This document shows, piece after piece, positions 27,249 to 34,625 of a stretch of 64,000 nucleotides of DNA; the stretch's first letter is position 1; each line of letters begins with the position of its first letter. The translations under genes and the position numbers were made by a program. The stretch is from NCBI RefSeq assembly GCF_023703795.1, contig NZ_CP098518.1, forward strand, positions 124,001 to 188,000. The letters are read 5' to 3'. Below the pieces are notes generated by a model that saw only the letters and a list, made by a program, of their open reading frames with translations, was not told the DNA's origin and searched no databases. The stretch is from Haloplanus sp. HW8-1 (GTDB lineage: Archaea > Halobacteriota > Halobacteria > Halobacteriales > Haloferacaceae).

Positions 27249-28043
27249 ATGGATTCCGACGCCGATGCCGATAACGACGCGTACGGTATCGAACGGCTCC
27301 GCGCGGGAAAACCGGTCGCGGCCAACTGGATCACGATGATGTCGCCGGCGGTCGCCGAAATCACGGCCGACATCGGCTACCAGATCGCGTTCGTCGACAC
27401 CGAGCATACCACGGCGTCGCTGTCGGACGTCGAGACCATGGTCAGAAGTCTCGAAGCCGGCGGCGACACCGACGCCATCGTTCGGGTTCCCTCCGACGAT
27501 CCGACGTACCTGAAGCGGGTGCTCGACGTCGGCGCCGACGGGGTGATGGTTCCCATGATCGAGACGGCGTCCCAGGCCGAGGCGGTGGTCGACGCGACTC
27601 GGTATCCGCCGGCGGGCATCCGCGGAACCGGCGCCGGCCGGGCACAATCCTACGGGGCCGACATGGCCGACTACGTCGACTCGATCGACGATCGGCTACT
27701 CCGAATCGCCCAGATCGAGACGCCGACGGCCGTCGAGAACGTCGCCGAGATCGCGGCGGTCGACGGTATCGACGCGCTGTTCGTCGGTCCAGTCGATCTC
27801 TCGACGGGACTCGGCGACCTCGGTAACACGGAGAGCGACGCATTCGTCGACGCGGTCGAGACCGTCTTCGACGCTGCCGCGACCGCGGACAAACCGGTCG
27901 GAACGCTCGCCACCAGTGAGGCGGATATCGAGTACTACGAGCGACTGGGGTTCGACTGGCAGATCGTCGGCGTCGACGTCCTGTTGCTCCGTGAACGGAC
28001 GAGCGAGGTCCGTTCGACCTACGCGGACCTCGTGAGCGAGTGA
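27249..28043 (+). CDS. HpcH/HpaI-family aldolase (2-keto-3-deoxy acid aldolase)
   Basis: A 264-residue class II aldolase. AFVDTEHTTASLSDVE holds the metal/substrate motif, MVPMIETASQAEAVV and RIAQIETPTAVENV follow, and GPVDLSTGLG supplies the aspartate ligand. Relatives (HpcH, RhmA, GarL) cleave 2-keto-3-deoxy acids to pyruvate plus an aldehyde such as lactaldehyde, tartronate or succinate semialdehyde. This is the logical step after a UxaA-type dehydratase and before the AldA-like dehydrogenase. ATG 27249 is preferred over 27222 because of a T-rich box near 27217. Confidence 0.88.
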   Translation: MDSDADADNDAYGIERLRAGKPVAANWITMMSPAVAEITADIGYQIAFVDTEHTTASLSDVETMVRSLEAGGDTDAIVRVPSDDPTYLKRVLDVGADGVMVPMIETASQAEAVVDATRYPPAGIRGTGAGRAQSYGADMADYVDSIDDRLLRIAQIETPTAVENVAEIAAVDGIDALFVGPVDLSTGLGDLGNTESDAFVDAVETVFDAAATADKPVGTLATSEADIEYYERLGFDWQIVGVDVLLLRERTSEVRSTYADLVSE

Positions 28044-28064
28044 CGCCGCCCCGGTCGGGGCGAC

Positions 28065-28149
28065 TCATACGGATTATTGTACCTGTTTACCGGTGGTTCG
28101 CCGAGACGGTCCGGCGACCCACCGGAATGACTTACAATACTCCGTATCA
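28065..28149. repeat. Dispersed 85-bp palindromic repeat, copy A
   Basis: An imperfect double palindrome. The outer arms are TCATACGGATTATTGTA and, read on the other strand from 28149, TGATACGGAGTATTGTA. The inner arms are CCGGTGGTTCGCCG and CCGGTGGGTCGCCG around a short loop. A second copy lies at 59048-59133. The right end provides the TGA stop of the aldehyde dehydrogenase gene on the minus strand. It sits between two convergent genes and could also act as a bidirectional terminator. Confidence 0.85.
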
Positions 28150-29658
28150 GCCCAGGCTGAACGGGTCCGAGACCTCGCCCGACTGGTCGTACCAGACCGA
28201 CTTGGTCTGGAGATACTCCTCTAGGGCCTCCCTGCCGTTCTCGCGGCCGAGGCCGCTGTCCTTGTAGCCGCCGAACGGCACCTTGTGGGAGACCGCGCGG
28301 TACTCGTTGACCCACACCATCCCGGCCTCGATCCGTTCGACCAGCCGGTTTGCCTGCCGCATGTCCTCCGTCCAGACGCCCGCCGCCAGTCCGTAGTCGG
28401 TGTCGTTCGCGAGGTCAATCACCTCCGCCTCGTCGGCGAAGGGGATCACGCTGGCGACGGGACCGAAGATCTCCTCCTGTGCGACGGTCATGTCGTTGTC
28501 CACGTCGACCAGGATCGTCGGCTCGATGAAACACTCGCCGGGGAGGTCGTTCGGGCGGTCGCCACCGAACGCGACCGTCGCGCCCTCCTCCGCACCGCGG
28601 TCGACGTAGGACGCGACCGTCTCCCACTGCTCGGGGAACGCGATCGGTCCCATCTGGGTGTCGGGATCGAGCGGATTTCCGAGGCTGATCTCCGATGCGC
28701 GGTCGGTGAAGGCGTCGACGAACTCGTCGTGGATCGTCTCGTGGACGAACACCCGCGATCCGGCAACGCAGGTCTGGCCCGTCGCCGCGAAGATGCCCTT
28801 GATGACGCCGTTGACCGCGTTTTCGAGGTTCGCACTCTCGAAGACGATGTTCGGGCTCTTCCCCCCGAGTTCGAGCGTGACGGGGATCAACTGCTCCCCG
28901 GCCACCTTCGCGATCTCACGGCCCACGGTCGAACTTCCGGTGAACGCGAGTTTGTCGACGTCGTCGTGATCGACCAGCGCCTCGCCGGCTTCGGGTCCGT
29001 ACCCCGGGACGACGTTGTAGACGCCGTCCGGTAGATCCGTGCGTTCGGCGACGAGTTCGGCAAAGCGCAGGGCACTCACCGGCGTCTCCTCGCTGGGTTT
29101 GTGGACGAAGGTGTTGCCCGCCGCGAGGGCGGGCGCGAGCTTCCACGTGGTGAGCATCAGCGGGGAGTTCCACGGGGTGATCGCCCCGACGACGCCGAGC
29201 GGTTCCTCCCGGGTGTGGACCGTCATCCCGCCCGTCTCCGCCTTGTTCTCGACGGGGATCGATCGGCCGCCCAGATCCTCCGCCAACCCGCCGTAGTAGC
29301 GGTACCACTCGCCCAGACTCTCCATCTGCCCCCGCATCTCGCGTATGAGCTTGCCGTTCTGTCGGGTTTCGAGTTCGGCGAGTTCGTCGGTGTGGGCCTC
29401 GATCACGTCCGCGATCTGATCGAGGACGCGCCGGCGCTCGCTCCCGCCGAACGTCCCCCACTCCCCCTCGAACGCGTCACGGGCAGCCGCGACCGCCTGG
29501 TCGACGTCGGCCGCGGTGCCGCGGGGCACCGTCGCCCACACGCTCCCGTCGTAGGGAAACGTCACGTCGATCCGGTCCCCGCTCGTACCGGATCGGAACG
29601 CTCCATCGACGAACAGGCCGTACTCGTCGTCGCCGTCGGCTCCGTGGTGTTGACTCAT
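28147..29658 (-). CDS. Aldehyde dehydrogenase (betaine/hydroxymuconic-semialdehyde dehydrogenase-like)
   Basis: A 503-residue NAD(P)-dependent aldehyde dehydrogenase. The conserved glutamate lies in VTLELGGKSPNIVF, the catalytic cysteine in ATGQTCVAGSRV, and EEIFGPV and VNEYRAVSHKVPFGGYKDSG follow. The last motif is typical of the substrate-specific branch with semialdehyde substrates. It is not close to the AldA-like enzyme at 4029. A TATTTATG box about 29 bp before ATG 29658 rules against the longer frame from 29694. Its stop codon is provided by the palindromic repeat. Confidence 0.92.
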   Translation of the reverse strand: MSQHHGADGDDEYGLFVDGAFRSGTSGDRIDVTFPYDGSVWATVPRGTAADVDQAVAAARDAFEGEWGTFGGSERRRVLDQIADVIEAHTDELAELETRQNGKLIREMRGQMESLGEWYRYYGGLAEDLGGRSIPVENKAETGGMTVHTREEPLGVVGAITPWNSPLMLTTWKLAPALAAGNTFVHKPSEETPVSALRFAELVAERTDLPDGVYNVVPGYGPEAGEALVDHDDVDKLAFTGSSTVGREIAKVAGEQLIPVTLELGGKSPNIVFESANLENAVNGVIKGIFAATGQTCVAGSRVFVHETIHDEFVDAFTDRASEISLGNPLDPDTQMGPIAFPEQWETVASYVDRGAEEGATVAFGGDRPNDLPGECFIEPTILVDVDNDMTVAQEEIFGPVASVIPFADEAEVIDLANDTDYGLAAGVWTEDMRQANRLVERIEAGMVWVNEYRAVSHKVPFGGYKDSGLGRENGREALEEYLQTKSVWYDQSGEVSDPFSLG

Positions 29659-30344
29659 CGACGAGAGGTTGGCTTGCCGACAGCATAAATACACCGCCGA
29701 CGGCGGCAGCGCCGTAATGATCCGCGATTCGGGAGTGCGTCCCGTAATACGGGAAGCGTAATGTACTCGGTATATAACGGACCGAAAGTGCGGGAACGTG
29801 GCTGCCCTCGCGCCGAAGAACCCGGACTACGGCGTCAATACCCGGTTTCGACGCGTTGCCGCCGCCAGATCAGTAACGTACGATTCTTTAGATAAGTTCG
29901 AATATATCCGTCCGTCGATCAGCGCGCTGTCCCCGACTGTGTCAACGACGTCGCGACACCCTCTACAAATAACAAAATTAAGGCCGTTATGTCGGGTCGG
30001 ATCTGTCGTGTCTCCATCCGAACGGGTTGCGATCGGTCGCCGTCACCGTGCGTCCGGGGTGGTCTGAATACTCGTTCATCTCTACAGAACGGATCGTACT
30101 CCGCGAGTCGACGGCGCCGAACCGGTCGCAGAGCGGTTGCCCGCCGCCCCGCGAACGCCCGAAAATCCCCTCCAGGACCCACGTACACCCGATATACTGC
30201 CGACCAGTGTCGCGGTGACTCATCGACCGGTCGGCCGAAGGACCCCGTCGCTCACCAACACTGCTCGTCGATTGCGTTCACTATCGGTGAAATCGCGTCG
30301 TGTGGGTGCGTGTCTCGGAACGATTCGGTTCACATATCGGCGCT
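29659..30344. other. Gene-free region with a small perfect palindrome and a TATA box
   Basis: I see no credible gene here. CCCGTAATACGGG at 29743-29755 (arms CCCGT/ACGGG) lies about 85 bp before the aldehyde dehydrogenase start. TATATAA at 29771-29777 is a good TATA-like box, but the frame that follows from 29798 is basic and low in acidic residues, unlike neighbouring proteins. AT-rich stretches at 29880-29990 suggest decayed or imported sequence. Confidence 0.5.
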
Positions 30345-30382
30345 GTTCGATATTACTGGACCACAGTTCAGTCTTGATGAAC
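30345..30382. promoter_or_regulatory. Tandem 5-N7-5 palindromes before iclR (candidate operators)
   Basis: GTTCGATATTACTGGAC at 30345-30361 and GTTCAGTCTTGATGAAC at 30366-30382 are 17-bp palindromes of the same design. Their starts are 21 bp apart, two helical turns. The second ends 6 bp before the CTTAATTACC TATA box of the IclR gene at 30423. The same design recurs at 47437 and 47649 before the second E2 gene. Likely binding sites for one of the IclR proteins; this is inference. Confidence 0.6.
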
Positions 30383-30422
30383 GCGAATCTTAATTACCGT
30401 GGCCGGTGAAGCGAGGGTACGG

Positions 30423-31184
30423 ATGACGACCGAATCCCCGAACGCCGTGAAAGCCACCGAGACGAGCCTCCTCATACTCGAGACGCTGAAGGATCTCGAC
30501 GGTGCAGGCGTCACGGAGGTTGCTACGGAACTCGACATCCCCAAGAGTACGGTTCACAATCACCTGTCGACTCTCCACAACGCGCAGTATATCATCAAGA
30601 GGGACGGGAAATACTACGTCGGCCTCCGGTTTCTGGAGTTCGGCGAGCACACGCGGAACCGCAAGCGCATCTACGAGGCTGCACGTCCCGAAATCGAGAA
30701 CCTCGCGGAGAAGACGGGCGAACTGGCGAATCTCGCCGTCGAGGAACACGGACAGGGTGTCTATCTCTATCAGTCGGAGGGACAGCGGTCCGTGAGCACG
30801 GACGTGTACGCGGGGATGCGTTCCAACCTCCACTGTACCGCCCTCGGGAAGGTGATCCTCTCGGCGTACCCCCGTGAGCGCGTCGACGACATTCTCGACC
30901 GACACGGGCTCCCGAGACGGACGAAAAACACGATCTGTGATCGCGACGCCCTTTACGAGGAACTCGAAGAGGTCTCCGAACGGGGATACGCCTACGACGT
31001 CGAAGAGCGACTCCGTGGCCTTCGGTGCGTGGCTGCGCCGATCACCACGAACGACCAGGTGTACGGGGCCATCAGCGTCTCCGGTCCGACGAACCGCATG
31101 CAGAAAGAGCGGTTTCACGAGGAGATTCCGGAGATGCTACTCAACGCCGAGAACGTCATCGAACTCGACGTCACGTTCTCGTAA
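30423..31184 (+). CDS. IclR-family transcription regulator
   Basis: A 253-residue regulator. The N-terminal winged helix runs through VTEVATELDIPKSTVHNHLSTL (about 30-50). The C-terminal effector domain has GMRSNLHCTALGKVILSAY and RGLRCVAAPITTNDQVYGAISV. IclR proteins bind palindromes and respond to small acids. It is divergent-adjacent to the E1beta-E1alpha genes of the first 2-oxoacid dehydrogenase locus. Tandem palindromes lie just before its TATA box, suggesting self-regulation. ATG 30423 is favoured over 30399 because of the TATA box at 30389-30398. Confidence 0.93.
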   Translation: MTTESPNAVKATETSLLILETLKDLDGAGVTEVATELDIPKSTVHNHLSTLHNAQYIIKRDGKYYVGLRFLEFGEHTRNRKRIYEAARPEIENLAEKTGELANLAVEEHGQGVYLYQSEGQRSVSTDVYAGMRSNLHCTALGKVILSAYPRERVDDILDRHGLPRRTKNTICDRDALYEELEEVSERGYAYDVEERLRGLRCVAAPITTNDQVYGAISVSGPTNRMQKERFHEEIPEMLLNAENVIELDVTFS

Positions 31185-31601
31185 GCGACGCCGGTGGGGC
31201 CACAGCGTGCCGACAGCCACCACTGCCGACCGAGGACGACCGTGGATCCGGGACGTGGCGCCGCATCGGAGCCGTTCCGCCCCCCGAAGAGAGTAAGATT
31301 TAATCTCCGACGCACGGTATCTACGCCCGCTCAGGTCCGGAAAATCCCACATCCACGGAGATCATCACGTCCACTTGGCCTAGCTACGCCACCGCGTTAC
31401 ACTCCCCACCCGAGTGCGGGTCGTCTGTTACCCGGACGGCTCCCCCCACGAGGGAGTCGTCCCCTCAGCCGTGGCCGGTGCACTCACCCGGCAGCGGACG
31501 CTCCGTGTGGTCGGGGCCGGTCGAGCAGTCGCCAGTGTTTTGACGGCCCCGAGGTGGTCAGTCGCGGGACCTCCGGGGGGCGCGAACTCGGCGAACGATC
31601 C
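31185..31601. other. Intergenic region with no recognised feature
   Basis: This 417-bp gap between the end of iclR and the end of E1beta holds no frame I can support. An AT-rich GATTTAATC lies near 31296. The rest is GC-rich with short frames lacking family resemblance. Confidence 0.5.
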
Positions 31602-32588
31602 TCACACGATGCGGTCGACGGCGAGATCGATCTCCTCGGCCGTCGGTAGGATCTCGTCCTCCAGGGGCGGGCTGAACGGAACGGGGGTGTCGGGTACGCC
31701 GACACGCTGGACCGGCACGTCGAGCGAGTAGAACTCGTTTTCGACCACGCGCGTCACCACCTCGGCGTGGAACCCGTAGGAGAGGGGGCTCTCGTCGGCG
31801 ACGATCAGCCGCCCGGTCTTCTCGACGCTCTCTGCGATCGTCGCGGTATCGAGCGGCGAGAGCGACTGTGGATCGATCACTTCGACGTCGACGTCGGTCC
31901 GCTCCTCGGCCACGGAGAGCGCCTCGGCGACGAGTTGCTGTGTGGCGACCACCGTCACGTCGGCACCCTCGCGGAGGACCGCCGCCTCACCGATGGGAAT
32001 GGTAAAGTCCTCGTCCTCGGGAACCGGTCCCGTCTGCTCGTAGATGTTCTTGTGTTCGAAGAAGACGACCGGATCGTCCGACCGGACGCAGGCCTTCATG
32101 AGCCCCTTCGACCCCCGGGGTGTCGCGGGTGCGACCGCCTTGAGTCCGGGCAGGTGAGAGACGAGCGTGTGGACGGTCCCGGAGTGCTGGGCCGCGGCGT
32201 TGAAGCCGGCCCCCTCGATGGCGCGGACGGTGAGCGGCATCGTCGTCGCCCCGGCGAACATGTACTGCATCTTCGCGGCCTGATTCATCAGCGGTTCGAA
32301 ACAGATGGCGATGAAATCGGAGTAGCTGACGTTGACGACGGGCCGAAGCCCCGTGGCCGCCGCGCCGACGCCGGAGCCGACTTGGGCGGTCTCGCTGATC
32401 GGCGTATCGCGCACCCTGTCCCGCCCGAACTCCTCGTAGAGGCCGGCCGTCACCTCGAAGGAGCCGCCGTCCTCCTCGTCTTGCCCCATCAGGAAGACGT
32501 CCCCGTCTTGGGCGAGTTCCTCGCGTAGCGCCGTCCGGAGCGCCTCCCGGACCGACAGTTCCTCGCCGGTCGCATCGAGCGCGCTCAT
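31602..32588 (-). CDS. 2-oxoacid (acetoin/pyruvate) dehydrogenase E1 beta subunit, locus 1
   Basis: A 328-residue transketolase-like beta subunit. It contains GQDEEDGGSFEVTAGLYEEF, PISETAQVGSGVGAA and the family QHSGTVHTLVSHLPGLK, then VIDPQSLSPLDTATI near the C-terminal domain. With E1alpha it performs thiamine-diphosphate-dependent decarboxylation or C-C cleavage. The sequence style is closest to acetoin dehydrogenase (AcoB), but pyruvate or branched-chain substrates are not excluded. It is downstream of and overlaps E1alpha by 4 bp. Confidence 0.92.
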   Translation of the reverse strand: MSALDATGEELSVREALRTALREELAQDGDVFLMGQDEEDGGSFEVTAGLYEEFGRDRVRDTPISETAQVGSGVGAAATGLRPVVNVSYSDFIAICFEPLMNQAAKMQYMFAGATTMPLTVRAIEGAGFNAAAQHSGTVHTLVSHLPGLKAVAPATPRGSKGLMKACVRSDDPVVFFEHKNIYEQTGPVPEDEDFTIPIGEAAVLREGADVTVVATQQLVAEALSVAEERTDVDVEVIDPQSLSPLDTATIAESVEKTGRLIVADESPLSYGFHAEVVTRVVENEFYSLDVPVQRVGVPDTPVPFSPPLEDEILPTAEEIDLAVDRIV

Positions 32589-33631
32589 CGGCCGGCACCT
32601 CCCGTCGATCCCGCGCCGTCGCGGCGCTCCCGGAAGTACTCCACGTCGGGATTGGGCTCGACGAACACGTCGTCGTACGCCTCCTCGGGGTCGGGGAAGG
32701 GGGCGTCGCGGGCGTACTCGATTGCGGCCTCGATGTCCGCCTTGACGGCCGCCTCCATCTCCTCGCGGTCCCCCTCGTCGATGATGTCCTCCTCACGGAG
32801 GCGTGCGGCGAAGGTGTCGATGGCGTCCCGGTTCTCTCGCCACTCGTCGACCTCGGCCTGTGTCCGGTACGGCTCCGGATCCCCCTCGTAGTGGCCGCGG
32901 TACCGATACGTCTTCGCCTCGATGAGCGTCGGGCCGTCGCCCCGGGCGGCGCGCTCCCGCGCCTCCGTGACCGCCTCGTAGACTGCCTCGACGTCCATCC
33001 CATCCACGACGACGCCCGGGATGCCGTACGCGGCGGCGCTGTCGGCGAGATCGTCGACGTTGTGCTGTTTCTCGAACGTCATCCCCTCCGAGTAGAGGTT
33101 GTTCTCGATGACGTAGATCGCGGGGAGATCCCAAGTGGCGGCGAGGTTGATCGACTCGTGGACCTGTCCCTCCGCGACCGCACCGTCGCCGAAAAAGGAG
33201 AGTCCCACCCAGTCGCGGTCGTGCAGCTGCGCGGTGAGTCCGGCTCCGGTCGCCAGCGGGACGCCCGCCCCGACGATCGGCTGGGCGCCCAGCATCCCCT
33301 CGTCGAGGTCGGCCGCGTGCATCGACCCGCCTTTCCCCCGACAGTACCCCTCGCTGCGTCCGTACAGCTCCGCCATCAGCCTCCGCTCGTCCATCCCCTT
33401 GGCGAGACAGTGGCCGTGTCCGCGGTGGGTGCTCGTCACGTAGTCGTCATCGGTCAGCGCGGCACAGGCGCCGACCGCGACGGCTTCCTGTCCGAGGTAG
33501 AGGTGGACGAATCCCGGTATCTCGCCGTCGGCGAAGTTGTCGCGTACTGCCCGTTCGAACTCGCGGATGAGTAGCATTCGTCGAAGCGCCTGCCGCCGAT
33601 CCGACGGTGCGGTCATGTCTAATGTTGCCAT
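32585..33631 (-). CDS. 2-oxoacid (acetoin/pyruvate) dehydrogenase E1 alpha subunit, locus 1
   Basis: A 348-residue E1 alpha. The thiamine diphosphate and magnesium motif is GDGAVAEG followed by VIENNLYSEGM. THRGHGHCLAKGMD and GKGGSMH are also typical, and the YSEG and HNVDDLA segments resemble AcoA. It forms an alpha2-beta2 E1 with the following gene. A second ATG at 33616 is possible. The gene is divergent from the duplicated-domain gene at 33735, and a palindrome lies between the two TATA boxes. Confidence 0.92.
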   Translation of the reverse strand: MATLDMTAPSDRRQALRRMLLIREFERAVRDNFADGEIPGFVHLYLGQEAVAVGACAALTDDDYVTSTHRGHGHCLAKGMDERRLMAELYGRSEGYCRGKGGSMHAADLDEGMLGAQPIVGAGVPLATGAGLTAQLHDRDWVGLSFFGDGAVAEGQVHESINLAATWDLPAIYVIENNLYSEGMTFEKQHNVDDLADSAAAYGIPGVVVDGMDVEAVYEAVTEARERAARGDGPTLIEAKTYRYRGHYEGDPEPYRTQAEVDEWRENRDAIDTFAARLREEDIIDEGDREEMEAAVKADIEAAIEYARDAPFPDPEEAYDDVFVEPNPDVEYFRERRDGAGSTGGAGR

Positions 33632-33675
33632 CAGTCGTTCCTACGCCGCACGTCGAAGACGAATAATGTTTCGGG

Positions 33676-33691
33676 GTCAGGGTGGGCTGAC
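33676..33691. promoter_or_regulatory. Palindrome GTCAG-N6-CTGAC in the divergent promoter
   Basis: GTCAGGGTGGGCTGAC is flanked by GGG and CCC, extending the symmetry. It lies between the minus-strand TATA-like ATTATTC (33661-33668) of E1alpha and the plus-strand ATATTTAT (33704-33711) of the gene at 33735, a good place for an operator controlling both directions. No binding protein is known. Confidence 0.4.
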
Positions 33692-33734
33692 ACCCCGCGC
33701 CGGATATTTATTTCACCGTCGCGTCGGTGTCGCC

Positions 33735-34532
33735 ATGGCGACCGTTCTCGATACCATCACGAGCGTCGACGGCGACCGACACGGCGGCGACGTCGTCGTC
33801 GCCGGCAGCCACGGCGGGACGTACGCCGGCTACCTCGCGCTGAAGGCCGGGGTTCGGGGCGTGATCCTCAACGACGCCGGGGTCGGCAAGGACGAGGCCG
33901 GCGTCGCGTCGCTCCCGCTCCTCGACGAACAGTCCGTTCCCGCCGCGACGGTGGCTCACCGGAGCGCACGCATCGGCGACGGCGAGGACATGCACCGTCG
34001 GGGGCGGATCAGCCGTGTCAACGATGCGGCAGCGGCGCTCGGGTGTGCGTCCGACCAGTCGACACGCGAGTGTGCGTCGCGCATGGCCGACGCCACCCTC
34101 GGCGAGGTGACGGTCCCCGAATACGGACAGGGCCGTCACGTCCTCCGGGACGACGGCGTCCGCGTCCTGGGGCTCGACTCCGTGTCCCTCCTCCGCGAGT
34201 CGGACGCCGGCGACGTGCTCGTCACCGGGAGTCACGGCTCCCGTCTCCCCGGCGAGGACGACCACGGGTCGTACGTCGCCGTCGACGTCGCCGGCATCAC
34301 GTTCAACGACGCCGGTCGGGGTGCGGACGGGGCGGGGACGACCCGCCTCCCCTATCTCGACGAGCGTGGCATCCCCGCCGTCGCCGTCGACTGCCGAACC
34401 GCCCGCATCGGCGACGCCCGCTCCGCCTGGGAGACGGGGGTCGTCAGCGTCGCGAACGACGCCGCGGCCGCCCTCGGCGTCGACGCCGGAGACGCCTGCC
34501 GTGCCTTCGTCGCGGCCGTGGTGGATCGCTGA
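33735..34532 (+). CDS. Protein of unknown function with two tandem copies of one domain
   Basis: A 265-residue acidic protein made of two homologous halves. Residues about 18-103 and 159-248 both run GDVxVxGSHG, then (I/F)NDAGxGxDxAG, LPxLDE, ARIGD and end NDAAAALG. I do not recognise a family. The conserved SHGG/SHGS, NDAG and ARIGD motifs suggest small-molecule binding or catalysis, with one site per half. It has no signal peptide or membrane span. It is divergent from E1alpha and 93 bp before the E2-OsmC gene in the same direction, so a role with that complex is likely. ATATTTAT 27 bp before the ATG sets the start. Confidence 0.8.
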   Translation: MATVLDTITSVDGDRHGGDVVVAGSHGGTYAGYLALKAGVRGVILNDAGVGKDEAGVASLPLLDEQSVPAATVAHRSARIGDGEDMHRRGRISRVNDAAAALGCASDQSTRECASRMADATLGEVTVPEYGQGRHVLRDDGVRVLGLDSVSLLRESDAGDVLVTGSHGSRLPGEDDHGSYVAVDVAGITFNDAGRGADGAGTTRLPYLDERGIPAVAVDCRTARIGDARSAWETGVVSVANDAAAALGVDAGDACRAFVAAVVDR

Positions 34533-34625
34533 CCACGCGGGACAGTCGCCCCGGCGGGGCCCGTGCCGGGGGTCTCCCCGGTGTGGCGGGGTCACGCTTT
34601 TGGTTCCCCCCGCTCCGGTGATACC

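Noticed and set aside
29798-30067. Possible 89-codon gene after a TATATAA box
   Set aside because: The protein is basic with few Asp/Glu and no family resemblance, unlike haloarchaeal proteins. Only the promoter-like box is credible.
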